Of a stretch of DNA of 64,000 bases, positions 34,678-48,000 are shown one piece after another. The notes beneath the pieces were generated by a model that was not told the DNA's origin, did no database searches, and worked only from the letters and a program-made list of their open reading frames with translations. The DNA comes from Takakia lepidozioides (lineage: Eukaryota > Streptophyta > Takakiopsida > Takakiales > Takakiaceae): NCBI GenBank assembly GCA_030704615.1, contig CM060733.1, positions 434,001 to 498,000 on the forward strand, read 5' to 3'. The translations under genes were made by a program, and so were the position numbers. Every line of letters begins with the position of its first letter. Positions within the stretch are counted from its first letter, which is position 1.

Positions 34678-36575
34678 ATGACAGAGTATGAGAGAATGCA
34701 AGATTTGTATGAGTATTTGGAGGTCCAGAACAGCCCCAAAATGCATTGGAATGCTACAAGTGGATGGATTATGGCAGAGTTCATGTATAATGAGGTTCAA
34801 CAGGCTATGTTGACTTCTGTAAGAGCTGCTAGATTTGTTGCCTTGACTTGTGATGAGGTAACCTTTGTGGACAATGGCTCGTGGATCAACGTCCATGCAT
34901 ACATTGTGTAGAACTAGGTAAGAATTCCCATGATGATCTCTCTCCAAAAAATTGTGGACAAGAGCAGGGCTGATAACCTCACTCTAGTAATAATGGATTC
35001 ATTGCAAAAGGGTAGAGGGCTCACCGAATCTTCTGTAGCTCAGAAATTGCTTTGTTTTGGGGCTGATGGTGTGAGCACCTTCCAAGGTGTGAGGAATGGT
35101 GTCACAAAGCAAATTGCATCCAAGCATGTTCCCTTCTGTATGGGGGTGCATTGCATGGCACATAGGTGCAATTTGGCCTTCAAGACACTATCCCAGTTGA
35201 CAATTGTTAGATGCATTGAGACTTTGCTTAAGACCATCCATGCCTATTTTGCACACAGCCCCAAAAGACACTTGGAGTTCACCAAGCTTGCAGACATGAT
35301 GGAAACAAAGGGTCTGAAAATGCTTCGGAATGTGAAAACGCGGTGGGTGTCCATCATTGAACCAATGAAGCGGATTTTGGTGGAGTACAGACCCATCTTG
35401 GCCAAAATGCAGATCGATAAGACGGACAACAAAGCTACAAAGGTATGGTTAGAATTTGTTGGCTTTTGTGCATGTTTTATCATGTTGTGCATGTTTATGA
35501 TTAAGTTCATTCGGCATTTCTGATGTGGTGTGTGGCAGGGTTTGCTACCTTTGTTATGTGACTCATACACCATGTTGGGTATGTGTTTGTTTATATTGTG
35601 AATGGGGAGCAAGTGTGGGCTGACCATGTATCTGCTGCATCCATGCCCATTGTGCATGTGGCTGGTGCTGATGACTTGGTGACAGTGGAGGTACAAGTAG
35701 GGCAGGGTGTGGATGGGGCTGAAGTGGAGAGTCCGCGGAACTATGTGAATAAGGACTTATGGGGCAACCTTGTGGCCAAAGCCAAAAATGAGTGTTCAGG
35801 TAATATTTAACTGCCATGCCCCTTGAAATTTGGTTACCATTGTTGCTGCTATGAATGTCCAGGCTCTAAAATACATGGTGCATGTCTTTGGGGGGCGGTG
35901 GGGGTAGACTTGTTTGTTGTTTAAATATTTTGATTTTTTTGCTCTAACTTAAGCGCATATGGGTGTGCAGTTGCAGCCATGCAACTTGTGGAGGAGCTGA
36001 ATATCAGATTTCCTCAGCACTCAGTGCTTGATGCCATGAGAATTGTGTACCCACAGTACTGGTTGCAATCAGGGGCTGAGGATAGTTTTAGGAAGCACCT
36101 TGAGGTGCTCAAGAGCTGGTATGGTGAGGCTAGAGTTTTTGGCGAGGGGGCTGATCAGAAAACAGTTCAGCCCACCCTCAATCGCTGGGACTTGGACTCC
36201 CAACAAGTATGTTCAAGTTGAGTATTAAATCCAATGCTTTTGCAGCCATGGAACCCCCCCTTTGACGTCAACCCTCTCACAAAGATCTGGAGAACTATTC
36301 ATTCCTCTTGTGTACTAACTCATGCATTCCCGGAGTATGTCAAACTTGCAGAGATCGCGATGGTGCATGTCTTGGGCAGCGTTGAGGATGAGCGATGCTT
36401 TTCATCTTTGGCATTTTTTAAGAACAAGTTGCGGTCTGGCCTGGATCTCCACCTAGCGGTGGTGGTGGGTATGTATGGCCAGAAATTCTTTGGCCTACGT
36501 GATTTCCCGTACGAATCATGCTTCAACAAGTGGAGTGGAGTGGTGCCTCGTGGCCGTTATGGTGTCTCTGCTTAG
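34678..36575 (+). pseudogene. hAT-superfamily transposase (DUF659 / ZNF862-like)
   Basis: Segments at about 34678-35442, 35539-35799, 35971-36206 and 36246-36575 read as one transposase, mostly with GT-AG borders. The catalytic core shows the first acidic site in ARFVALTCDEVT, the second in LLCFGADGVSTFQG, and VKTRWVS. The last exon is the hAT C-terminal dimerisation region with the catalytic Glu in SVEDERCFSSLAFFKNKL. Two in-frame TAG codons (34909-34911 and 34915-34917) sit where the family has Gln and Trp (IV-Q-N-W), so it is inactivated. The N-terminal zinc finger is not evident, the 35.54-35.62 kb frame is unclear, and no terminal inverted repeats were found. Confidence 0.8.
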
Positions 36576-39065
36576 AATTACAGAGTTTCGTTTGTGCTGG
36601 AGGGAAGATTCAAGAACCCCTATGTTTCCATCATCTCCGCGAGTGTAGTGAAAAATATCGACGTTGACATTTGGTATTTGGGCAATTTTCATTTGGGCAT
36701 GCTGCCTGGACAATCTGTTTTGGACTTGGTAGCCTAGTATTAGTTCCCCAAGTGCATGTTCTGATTGCAAGAGGCATCACTGTTGTCTCTGCAAGTTCAA
36801 ATTGAGTTTTTCGCATATGTAACTCAATGCCTTTTGGGCCCAAAACGCAATATATTTATTTAATTTGAGTACGAGGGCCTCCATCCCCCTTTTTATTTAA
36901 AAAAAAACATGAAAAAATCTATAATTGCCACGTGTCCTATCCGGCTATGGAGCCAGATTAATGACATTGGCCTTTTTATGGTAGCCACTTTGCTGCAATA
37001 TAAGGGCCATTCGAGCCAGGTTTATCTGCCCTGCTTTGAACATGTGTCGCCCTTGAAATGTCTTCTTGGTTATATATGGTCGTCATATTGCGACAGTATG
37101 GTGCATAGCTGTAGCCACGTACGATCCAGGTGGAAAACAACTGGTTTGCCACCTACGCACTCTACCCCACCAGTTTGTAGCCACATGGCCGATGTACATG
37201 AAATGAAAGAAAATGGGTTGATGGTACCTGCAAGGATTACCCCCTTCACGAGTTGACCTAAGATAATCATAACGACAATGCTAGTACCGCTCTTGCACCA
37301 CTTTGTGATGGGAGATTCATGAGTGCAACATACAAGCATTGGCCCGTGTGAGCTTGTCAAAGAGGGCACTCCATAGAAGACCAAAAAAGACAAGCATAAA
37401 CTAAAAGAGAATGAGACTGAGCAGCTTATGGCCCAACAATGTACCCCTCAACGGTTGGGCAACAATCAGACTTATGCCCAGAAAGAAAATGGATTACCTT
37501 GGCTAGTGGAGCGTTCCTACAATGTCTATCCCCACCTTGTGAGAGTCATTTTGCCAAGCCAACAGAAGCTTGTCAACGAGAGTCCTCGCCATGACAAAGA
37601 CTCGACACGACTCCTACACTAGTTCCTACATGATGATAAAGTGTATTTGTTGAAGTGAACTCCCTCTACATATAGTTATGCACACAGATCTATTTCCACA
37701 ATCATCCATTTCGGTGACAAGGACGATAAATTTGCGAAAATTGGTATAAATCTACGACAATCGGTGTAAATCCGTGGTAATGGGGCCAACACTTTGAAGT
37801 GTTGGAACATGAGCTTGCCTAGGCTCACAAGTTCACGGGCTCACAGGCTCATGGGGGCTAGGCTCACGTTCTAGCATCCCCCAGATTTTAGCATCTATCT
37901 TGCTCTTCGCAGGAGACCTGAGGCCGCCAACATTGTATATGCTTAAATTCTACAATGGGGTTATTCTTGAATCAGAGCTCTAGCACATTCACTACGTAAT
38001 ATCCTGTCCTTGACGGCCTACTTTTGCCTAGACACGTAACATATGAGTATAATGTGCTATACTTGGTACTTCTAGCACAATCTTAGCCTTACTATTTATC
38101 AATTGGTATGCTTCATTAGTGCCACATAAAGGAGGCCGATTAAAAGAATCGTTGTGGTTTGACGACGGACGATTTTTCTAGGTATACAATTAACTGTATA
38201 GCGATGTATTCTTGAGAGGCCATGTGTGTTGAAAGTGATATCTTTATGTATGAATCTTGTTCTCTCTAGGAAGTCTACTTGAAGTTAGTGTGACAACACC
38301 CCCCAATTTCTTTATGTTGAAGAGAAAGAACATCTCATTGTAGCCCCAAAATCAAGCATTACAAAGGAGGAAGAGATGCCCACCCAAACTGCATGGACGC
38401 TAAGCCATAAAACTTGTTTAGCCTTGCCATGCAAGGATTATGGTGACGGTTAAATTAGTCCAAGAAATTAAAGAGATACTAGAGATGAAACAAGCTAAAG
38501 AAACATTGGAGAGACCATGAAACATGCGGTTGTATTTTCGATATTAGAAATGATCTAAATAGATGAGCCCATTCTTACATGCAATGAGGTTCCATATGCA
38601 AATTCTTTCCAAAACCCAACTGCATATAAGTTCACAGTAGAAAGTGTATAACTTTTATCCGTCAATGATTGATTGTGTACACTTTCAATCCTTCCATGGT
38701 GTTGACATATTTGTCAACTTCATGAAATGGTTGAATATAAAGAAATATGTATTGAAGGTGGTCCTTCAACCTACTCTCTACGTATACTTCACCACTCGGA
38801 AGGTAATGGAATGGCCGACGAGTATAATTGTCTCACCTCTAGAATCTATACAATGGGGTTCCACCAAACGACAACATGGCGCCAATTCACCTCCGGATGG
38901 TCACCAACGTGCGGGGAGTGACCAATTTGAGGGAGTGACTAATTTGAGGGGAATGGGTATCATGCCAGAGGTGGCGCATTTTTGACATGTTGGTGTGGAG
39001 AATGTCGTTTTGGCCTAGGTGTTATCAAACTGCGAAAAAATCTACACCCATCTCCTTAAACCTCC
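36576..39065. other. Non-coding stretch without recognised genes
   Basis: Only short open frames with no recognisable motif occur. Near 37805-37875, GGCTCAC/GGCTCAT words are repeated several times in a short imperfect tandem cluster. Nothing else stands out. Confidence 0.5.
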
Positions 39066-39825
39066 AGTCGGTAGCTCAGTTGGATAGAGCACTGAGTGCC
39101 ACCCATGTGATTCTGGGTTCAAATCCTTCAACCATGCCGGGTGTCGTATAATCTTCTCCCCCTTCCCTTGGGTGGTGTCCCTAGAGCCTCGTGAGGTTTG
39201 TATGAAAGAGGTTATTTTCAGTGTTGTGCGGGTTCTGCCTTTTTACGGAACCCGCTGAGTCCGGGTTCAGGTTTTTTTTTGGAGCCAAGTCCAGGTCCGG
39301 ATCCAGGTTTTTGAAATTCCGGGTCCGGGTAGTTTTTGGGAAATATTAGCGGGTTCACGGGTTCGGATCCGGGTCCTAATTTGAGGTAGTATGTGGCCAT
39401 TACTACTGGGCTACAACGTGGTGGGGCTGGCTGTAGTGGCCTATTGCTGCTCGACCCCTCCACACATATGACAAAACCTACCAGATCTGAGGTGGACCCC
39501 GCATGCCCCATCTAAAATTAAGACCCGGACCTGACCTGCTACATTGGCCCGTGGGTAGCGGGTTTAACGGGTTCTGGACCCAGCAGGCGGGTCCGGTCCC
39601 GGGTTCATTTTAGAAATGAACCCGGATCAGGGTCCGAGTTTTTTGTGATAGCCCGGGTCTGAGTGCGGGCCGGGTAACCTGGATCCTAACCCACCGGGTA
39701 CCTGCCTTCAAAACCCGGACCCGCACAACACTGGTTATTTTCTCCTCTCACTATACTTAAGGGGCCTGATTTGTTAGCGGTCGCTCTGGGGTATTTCCCT
39801 TAGAATAAAAATGAAGAATAATTAA
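39066..39825 (+). mobile_element. tRNA-derived SINE, copy 1, split by a hAT MITE
   Basis: The head resembles a tRNA: GGTAGCTCAGTTGGATAGAGC is close to a pol III A box and GGGTTCAAATCC to a B box. The body contains TCTTCTCCCCCTTCCCTTGG and GGGGCCTGATTTGTTAGC and ends in an A-rich stretch. The body is interrupted at 39219-39733 by a MITE. The 52.74 kb copy has the same head, body and tail. No tRNA fold is complete downstream of the D-arm-like part, so it is not a tRNA gene. Confidence 0.8.
39219..39733. mobile_element. Non-autonomous hAT MITE, 515 bp, 8-bp target duplication
   Basis: The ends are inverted repeats CAGTGTTGTGCGGGT, and the insert is flanked by GTTATTTT on both sides (39211-39218 and 39734-39741). 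CAGTG-type termini and an 8-bp duplication are hallmarks of the hAT superfamily. The interior is built of repeated GGGTCCGGGTT-type words in both orientations, typical of subterminal transposase-binding repeats. It has no coding capacity; the minus-strand open frame inside reflects these repeats. A source of transposase elsewhere is required, and the hAT relic at 34.7 kb is not shown to be that source. Confidence 0.92.
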
Positions 39826-41154
39826 GTGATGCATCATAACCTATTATTCTAATGGGTTAACCACGCCCTTCAATAATCTCAATCCAGGGCCACAGTCCCT
39901 GTTCAAAAAATAAATAAATAATTAGTACATGGTGTTATCATCTTTTAAAGATCTTTAAATAGTATTCAAATTATCTTTAGTGAGATATATGATTGAAAGT
40001 GGCTATTTGGTTTCTTTGCCCCACTAAATTGTGCCCTACTAGTGAGCAAACATAAGCATCTTCTAAAGATGCAAAAATCTTTTTTGGGTGAGACATGATG
40101 TATTGGATTTGACTTCCAAACGGAGTCAAACGGAATCTCGGGTCAGCGCTCCATGGCGGCATCCCCGGAATTTGATAGGGATATAAACTGGAGGCATATC
40201 AAGCCAGCAGCCAGGCTGAGATTCCGATAGTCATCGTTCTCGCCACAATCACGCTTTGATACACTTATATTCTTCTGTTCAGTCGGTTTCATATGCACAA
40301 TCACTTAGCTTCAAAGCCTCTGGTAGGAGAGGCTTGTCCGCCGCGACCCCCTAAGAGCATAGCATAGGATTCTCGCCCTAGTTTTGCTTGCTGCATCTCT
40401 CCGCAACGGGGAAGAAAGCATCCGTGCAGGATGGAGGCCATAGGGCTGTTCTTTAGCACTTAGCTGCTTTTAGACGATTCATCCATCCCATATGGATGAG
40501 GTTTAAGGTTCGAGTCCACTCCTCAAGCGAGGGTAGTTCAATCCATCACTGATTACAGTGTATGTGCCTAGATGGCGAGTCACAGGGGTTTTATTTTTTT
40601 TCCCCGACAAATAAACTTAATAAAAACCCAGGGCTACTACCCCTTTACCTTATAATAATAATAATAATAATAAACGTAATCAATATGACCATTAACATTG
40701 AAGGCAACCCCAATTACCCCGTTTCAGATTATATCCACATGAAGTTTTTGTGGCTGACAATGGATGGAAGTGAACTTTGAAGATAAATGGTGCACATTAG
40801 GGAGGGGGCATATGTGGGATTATAGTGCCCTAAAATAAGTAAAGCTCTGCTATCTAGAATTTTCCAAAGGGCAAGGGTTTGGAAAAAGCCTATTGTTGAC
40901 CTACCCACATGGCCGGCCAAATGGGCAATCCTGTAAATAATATCTAGGGCTCAAAATGTATCATAATGCCCAATGTTTTGGACGGCGCTATGTAATGTTA
41001 CTATGCACGTACTTATGAGAGGAGTTAGAAAGAAAATGTTACCTCACTGTAAGCCAAAATCTGACAATTTATCCTCCAGATTACACATACATAGCAAGCT
41101 ATCTCTATTTTTGGAATTTTGGTCTGATTTTTTGGGGAGACATTCCTTTAGGTG
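39826..41154. other. Non-coding stretch
   Basis: An AAT microsatellite lies at 40651-40673. Near 40510, GGTTCGAGTCC matches a pol III B box and may be part of another degraded SINE; no convincing A box precedes it at the right distance. No gene was recognised. Confidence 0.4.
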
Positions 41155-41699
41155 CCATATAATTGCCTCTCATTTTTGAATAATTGGGAGTTTATGTCTC
41201 ACGTGTGAGACAGGATGCACACGGCCGCATGGACGCGGGGTCGCCTGCCCCCCTGCCCCGCCCACCCCGACCTACCAGCCGCGCTGCGCGGTCGGCAGCC
41301 CCGCAGCACCTGCGGCCCCCGGACCGCGGCCCAGCCCGCCCGCGGTCGCCGCTGGCTCCATCTGCCATCGGGTCCCCACTGGGTCTGCCCGGTCTGGGGA
41401 AGCTAGGTCTGCCCCAGATGGGTCTGTTGGGTCTGCCCGCAGAGCAGCCCGATCCGGCAGACCCAAACGCACCCTAGATGATGTGGCGCCCATCTGATCG
41501 TGAAGTCGCACTGCTATCCTAGCCACCCGGATTTTAGGGCATGGCAGCAGTCACCAATCGTGGGCGAAGACTGTTTCATTGATCTTTTCCTCCCTCTGGT
41601 CTGTTCCTGCCAACGCGCTTCCCTCCTGCCAAGAACGTGCGTGTTGTCCTCCTTCGCTTCCACTTTTGCAGGTCGTATTGCAGGTGCTTTTGAGTGCGC

Positions 41700-44600
41700 G
41701 TAGGGATACTGTAGTATATATGGCAGCGGCCGTTGATGCCCAACCAGAAAGCTTTCTTATATGTCCACTATGACAATGTCTTCAAACACCAAAGGATGGG
41801 CCATTTTCCTGCAAAGATCTTTACTGGAAGAACGAGAGTCGCTCTGGATACATGGGCTCTCAAGTGCGGGTCCGCACGGCCTGTATTCCCTGGGACAGAG
41901 TGGCCGACTTTGTACTTGGAGAGGAGAGTAGAGACGGGTGTTCAACCCAATTTTACATAAATGTGCATGTTAACGCGAAGCCTGGCACGCCAAAAGCTCC
42001 AAGAGCTAACACATATATAACCTCTCTTATGTCTGCACCATATTCCCGCACTTCCTTCCTCTTTGTTCCTGTGCTTGCGTCACATATACATACATCATAT
42101 GTAGATAGGGTTTAGGCTGTCTTGCATGCTTGCATAACTCCATGGGTGTTGATGACATACTCCAATACGACCCTGTCCAGGTATCAGTGTTGCTATGGTC
42201 TAGAGGACAAGCGCACCAACAATAGTCAAGCGAGGAGGTCTGGACGTCGGGGCTGGAAGCAGTAATCCTCACAAAGGTCTAAAACGAAAGAAAAGCGAAT
42301 ACGGCGAGTCTTACAAGCGTGGTTGTCTCTGTTGTTTCAAAGTCGCGCAATGTTATCTTGCTCCAGACATTGGGGTCATCACATATTATAACAACATGCA
42401 ACACCTGTATGTGTCCGGAAAACCCTCTCATGGCGGATATGCTGAGTTCCAGTTCACCCGATATGCTTATGCTTCACATATTAGCGAGGAGCTGAAAAAG
42501 TGGATCATGGAATGGTTGTCCTGAGGCTTGAGTGTCGCGCAAGTCATGATTGAACACAAGGAGCACGTCATGCAGAACACTGGCTTGGGAGACGCATGGA
42601 TACAGGACGACTTTCTCCTCGAGCAGGATGTCCGAAATCTCGCAGAAAAACGAGCCTGGCAGACCTTCAAAAAGCATGTTGATGACGCACAATCCGTCTG
42701 TATATGAAAAGATCAAAACCCGGACTCGGTCTTCTTCTACCAAGAGGAATCATTGGCACCCACATTTCAACATTTTGATGGACATTTGACCTTCACCATT
42801 GGGATTCAGACTCCTTGGCAGCGGCAAAAGATGTTGGACTTGGGCCATGCGCACATCATAGCATGCGATGCTACATTTGGAACTAACCATCACAAGGTCT
42901 GCCGTCGACCTGTCCACGGGGACCTGCTAGCATGATAACATACTACACTGGTCTCCCACTCCTGTTGTGCATTGTTTTTTCGTCCTCAATCCTGATAGAC
43001 CCAACTATGGTAGACCCTGTCCCAGTACATCCTGTTCCAGCAGACCCTCTTCCAGTGCACTCTGTTTTAGGTTAGACCCTCCCAACCTGCCCACCCTGTT
43101 ACAGTAGACCCTGTGCTAGTACACCCTGTTAAAGTACGGCTTGTCAGTAAGAGCACAAATGTGTTTATGCACAGGTCAGTGACTAAAAGTTGGGATCCGT
43201 TGGTCCACCATTGTCACAGGTCTACTAATTATGAATTGTCATTTCATGCAGTTCCCGTTGTACACGTTGATGGTGTTCGACGGTGGTTGAACGGAATTCC
43301 GGTTGCATACATACTGTCAGCACACAATCGAACATCAGACCTTATCCCGTGGATGTTAGCATTGCGTGATTCCTTTCTTAAGGAAAAGCCCAGCTGGCGG
43401 CCTAATGCCTTCATTGTCGACGATGTTGAAGTGGAAATCAATGCAATCCGGTATGCCACATATTTTCACTCTGTTGTAGAGTCTGCTGTACGGTCTGCCC
43501 AATTTGGTCTCCCGCTTGTGGCGGTGGTGAATACGAATGCCCGGTCCAGGCCCTTTTGACTATGTGGCCGCATGCAGGTCTGTTTTCACAGGAGTGTGCA
43601 TTTTCTTTTGTCTTTGGCATGTACGCAAGGCCTGGGTGAAGCAATCATGCCAGAAAATCAGTGATCCGGGAACATCCTCGAAACTGTTGGCAGATATGGG
43701 AGACCTTATGTACTGCAGAGGTGGACCGCAGAAAGAAGACGAAGATGTGAAATGGGTTAAGAAAAAATTGAAGGCAATGAAAAACAAATATCCTGCTGGT
43801 CAGTTGTTCCTCCACTACATTAATGTGTACTGGGTTCCCAAAATCGCTATGTGGTGAATTGCTGCCTGCAACATTCCACATGCAAGCCAAGATACAAATG
43901 CAAGCATCGAGGCATACCATGGAAACTTAAAGGCGAGACTTAATATGAGCAAAGGCAAAATGACGGGTCGAAGAGCCGACTGGCTCATACGGGAGTTGAC
44001 TGGGCATGTACTTGTCTACTACTGGTACGCCATTCATCTGAAGACGCATGGGTTCATTCGCAACGATAAACAGGAAAAACACATTTCCAGTGCAATATGT
44101 GCAGCCCGTGACATACCTTTTTCACGTGTGACATTGCTTGCAGCACCTGGGCAGCCTGCTTATGTGATCAGCTCCTCCAATCCGAATACCACGTACACCG
44201 TGTACAATCCAGAGTCGCAGTGGGCCTGTTGCACCTGCCCGTGGGCCCTGAAGGGAAATCTGTGCAAGCACCAGGTCCGGGTCATAAAGTTGCTAAAACT
44301 AGACCTACAAGACGGTCTCATTGTCCGAACATGTGGTACTCACCTTGGTACTGTTCACGGAGGGTTGGAGAATTTGGACTCACACGACAGCATGGCAGGA
44401 TGCGACCTCGAAAGCGGTAACCAGAATTTGCACCCAAGTGCAACCCCGGCCACGGCAGAGTCATTGCTCACTCCAGACCTGTTGGAAGCTATTTTGAAAC
44501 GGGAGATAACCGACCTACTCGACCTTGTAGGCAACGATGCATACCTTATACACCATTCCTTGTTTGCGGTCCGTGTTTGCCGAGGGCAGATCTAGGACAT

Positions 44601-44841
44601 CCTCGTCAAAAAGGCATTTGGCATGTTACACCCGACTGCAGCACGGGCGTTCAATTGTGTAAAAGACAACAACAATATGTCATTGAAGAGGAAAAAAGAT
44701 TTTGTGGAACATTTTCAAGTTCGCAGGAAAATGAAACTAAATGGGGGCAAACATGTGTCTGCCCTTCCCCCTGTTAGCCACATTTACTCGGCTCTGAGGC
44801 GGGTGTCTCATCGTCCAGAACTGAGAAAGAAGGACATTTAA
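41700..44841 (+). pseudogene. MULE transposase with SWIM zinc finger
   Basis: Successive blocks read as a Mutator-like transposase: an N-terminal region (DNVFKHQRMGHFPAK, DRVADFVLGEES), the first catalytic Asp in IIACDATFGTNHHK (near 42860), FPLYTLMVF after an intron, the second Asp in AFIVDDVEVEINAI (near 43420), FFCLWHVRKAW (near 43600), and a C-terminal SWIM finger ACCTCPWALKGNLCKH (near 44220-44275). Breaks include in-frame TGA at 42522-42524, 42705-42707 and 43855-43857 and a frameshift near 43283. The third catalytic residue was not assigned. The gene starts near the left terminal repeat and ends at about 44841, facing the minus-strand gene. Confidence 0.82.
42985..43135 (+). repeat. 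Short tandem repeat of GTAGACCCTGTNCCA type
   Basis: About eight to nine degenerate copies of a ~14-16 bp unit related to CCAGTAGACCCTGTT occur in a row. They lie inside what should be the intron between two transposase blocks. The core AGACCCTG overlaps the GCAGACC words found throughout the same element. Confidence 0.8.
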
Positions 44842-45073
44842 CTATCATTCTAAAGCGGTGAAGAAGTCACCTGCAGTAGACCAATGCTCCAGACCATGGC
44901 AGGAGACCATCTGGCAGACCCTTTATGTACTTTGTAAGGGATTGATGAAGAAGACCAATGAAGCAATACAGCCAAAGTCGATGTATACCAGGGAATGTAG
45001 AACAGCAATGAAGTAAGCTTAATCAATGAGGCACACCACTTGATGTAGTAGACCACCAAGACAGTGCCACGAG

Positions 45074-48000
45074 TCAGAGTACACCACCAAGACTGTACAT
45101 CACTGAAGGCCTAATCCGTTGCACCGTCAATCCGTGCTCCACCTGCGAGCAAACCCGCTCCTGGCCTGCATCCCAATGCATCTTCACTACACTCCAAACC
45201 CACGTCGGCAAAATAACAACATCACTATATGTCGCGACATCGACATCCTTCTCATAGAGCCTACACCACAACTCAAGCAATCGGTTTGTAGCCTCGGATT
45301 CCTGTTTCTCTAAGGCTTTTAGGTCCTCAGTGGTAATACTGCACTCAAACGTTGGGTCGTTTTCAAAAAAATACAGCATTGTCTTTCCATTCGCGATATG
45401 TGCATCAAAAGTGGAGCCAAATCGGGCAGTGAATCTGCAGAAACTCGAAAAAAACCTTTCAGAAGAAAGACACATCACCGGCCCTCCACAGACACGTACT
45501 GGGAGACCCGTGACCGCAGACCCATGGAGACCACGGTGCCAGGGGAGAATTCCAAGAGCCCGGTATGACCGGCAGACCCATAGGAGCAGACCCATATTTA
45601 ACTACAAGACTCTTTTGAGGAGACCCATGAACTTTGTCTGCTCAAAGGTGGCAGACCAATGCAAAGATGGAGAGACTTACTGGTTTTTGTTGCGGAGGTC
45701 CGCAACTTCGCTCTCCACTTCGAAACAAACCTTGCAGTTAGCACTCATGAACACTCCCGTCTTGTTTTTCTTAACAACGCTTTTCTTGGGGGGAATTGGT
45801 TTTGCCAACGGGTCTGCTGTGGCCTCTGGTATGCGCTTCTTCCCAGCCACTGACACCGTCGCTCTGTCTGGTTCAGCAAGTTTCTCCAACTTCCTTTCCA
45901 ATGCAACGGCTGTGTCTTTCATGCCATCCCGGAGCTGGTTGGCTCTGCTTCGCAACAAGACCTTGTCCTTGGGTTTATTGACATTTTGTGGACCCGTTCT
46001 GGACGATTCATGCAGACCATGGGTCGAACTGGCCCCAACAGTCGGCGTAATCACCACCGGACCACCCTTTGTGCTAGACCCCATGTTAACGACCTGCGAC
46101 CAACCACGACCTGAGACCTCAGACGCCAGAACCTTCACACGAATGGCAGACCACAGAACATCAGGAATGCCGAAAGTACACAAGACAATGTCATGGACTA
46201 CTAAAATGCAACGGAGTCGGACCTCTGTGGGCGCTGTGGGTGACTGCAATTCCGGCACTCCTGTGACAGGCACTTCTTCGATTGGACCTAGCAAAGGAGA
46301 AGGGGCGGAAACCTCTGTGTGGTCTGCCGCAAGGTCTGTGTAGGCATGGGCAAGGTCTGCCGACCGTGATACAAGGTCTGCTGTGGGGTCTACCATCTCT
46401 GCGGCGGACTCGAACATAACAAGCACCCTATCAACAGACTGGTCTAAGGATAGTAGGGGATCTACATCCGACTGGGGGTCACTACAGTGTTGGTCATATT
46501 CCACAGTAGTAATACCAACATTGGTCTGCTGTATGGGTTCAAGATGTGTTATGTCTAAAGGTCTTGTGGCAAGGGTGAGATCAACTACCATTCTCTGCTT
46601 CTCAGCAGATGTAGCAGTGGGGGGGAAAGGAATCGCCCCTCTCATTTTTGGCAATTCGTATGTGCCAGGGGGAATCGGCGTCGTCTGTTGAATGTCACCT
46701 GCCCTGTTGTCCTGCACTGCCAGGGTCTGCTCGTGTTGGAGTGGTGAGGCATCCATACCTGCGTCGGGATGCACTTCCACCGTGGTGTTCTCAGCCAATG
46801 TGCCAGGCACAGAACCATCTAAGGTCTCCTCAGACAAGGTCTTCTCAAGGAAGGTCTGCTCCTCCAAGGTCTCTTGGGGAAAGGTCTGCTCCGGGGATGT
46901 CTGCTTTGGGTCGGTCTGCTTTTGCACTTGGTCATTAGGAACGGTGTGTTGTGACATGGTCTGCTCTGCCATGGTGTCATCCGCCAGGGTCTGCGCTGGC
47001 AACCTCATCCGAGGTGAAGTATGGGCCTGATCTGGGAAGGTCTACGCCGGGAAGGTCTCCTGGAAGGTGTGCTCATGCCCGCTAATATCGGTAGACCGCC
47101 GTCGCAGGGTATATGCTGGCAAGGTCTGCCCCTGCAATGTCTCCTGATCGAACGGGAAAGTCTGCCGGGGAAAGGTCTGCTATCGAACTGTGCCCAACGT
47201 CTGCAGGAAAATGGCTTCGGACATGGGATCTCCTACCACGTCTGGCACTCGGGGAGTACTGAGAATCCAGTTGGGGGTCTGTTGCGCCTTGTTCTCCACT
47301 GACACGGTCTGCTGGATCGCATCTCGGTGCTTCGCGTTGACCTGTGACGGGTCTGCTCGGTCCACGGTCTGCTCGCTAACCTCCTGCTGGGTCTCCATGA
47401 TGTTTTCTTTGTGTGATGGGTCTGATGTTGCTTGCACTCCAATGAGCCTGCATTTAACGAGTGAGTCCACGCCAGAATGGCCACGGAGGGCCCTTAGAAG
47501 CTGCCGAGCGCCATTAGCATATTGGTCAAGGGCCTTGCGAACAATGTCGTCCTCCGGGTCGTACTCTACAGCAAAGAAAACAACATTATGAGCAACCATA
47601 CAGAGGTCTGCTGCTTCGAACAAGCAAGTCCAGTCCTCCACACAAGGTCTGTTGATCGGCTGGTTAGAACAATGTTTGCTAGTGTGGTAGTTCATACAAG
47701 GTCTGCTGATAGTTCACACAAGGTCTGTTTGTCTGACGTCCAGACCTACACAAGGCTACTTGGTCTGGCATACCATGATCAAAGACTCTCGTCCGCAGGC
47801 CAATATCTTTCATGAGGCGATCCATGAAGGCCTCATCAAGCTCTCTCAAAGCTGCGGCGCGGTCCTCTGCTGGAATCCCACTCCACAGAACTTGGAAAGC
47901 ATGCGCTTTGTTGAAAACAATGTCGAGGACTGCTCGCTCCTGTACACTGACAAACCACAACATGGCATCCTGCGTAACACTTTCCCGACAATCCTGGCTT

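Noticed and set aside
39066-39130. A tRNA gene with GCTCAGTTGGATAGAGC and GGGTTCAAATCC
   Set aside because: No full cloverleaf forms, the T-arm stem does not pair well, and the same head plus a common body recurs at 52741. It is a SINE head.
39219-39511. Minus-strand open frame inside the hAT MITE
   Set aside because: It is made of repeated GGGTCC/GGGTTC words and has no protein motif.
34678-39733. The hAT relic as the source of the 515-bp hAT MITE
   Set aside because: No CAGTG-type terminal repeats matching the MITE were found around the relic, so the link cannot be supported.
41184-41477. Pro/Ala-rich open frame at the left end of the Mutator-like element
   Set aside because: It lies in GC-rich subterminal repeats; similar frames occur on both strands and none has a domain.
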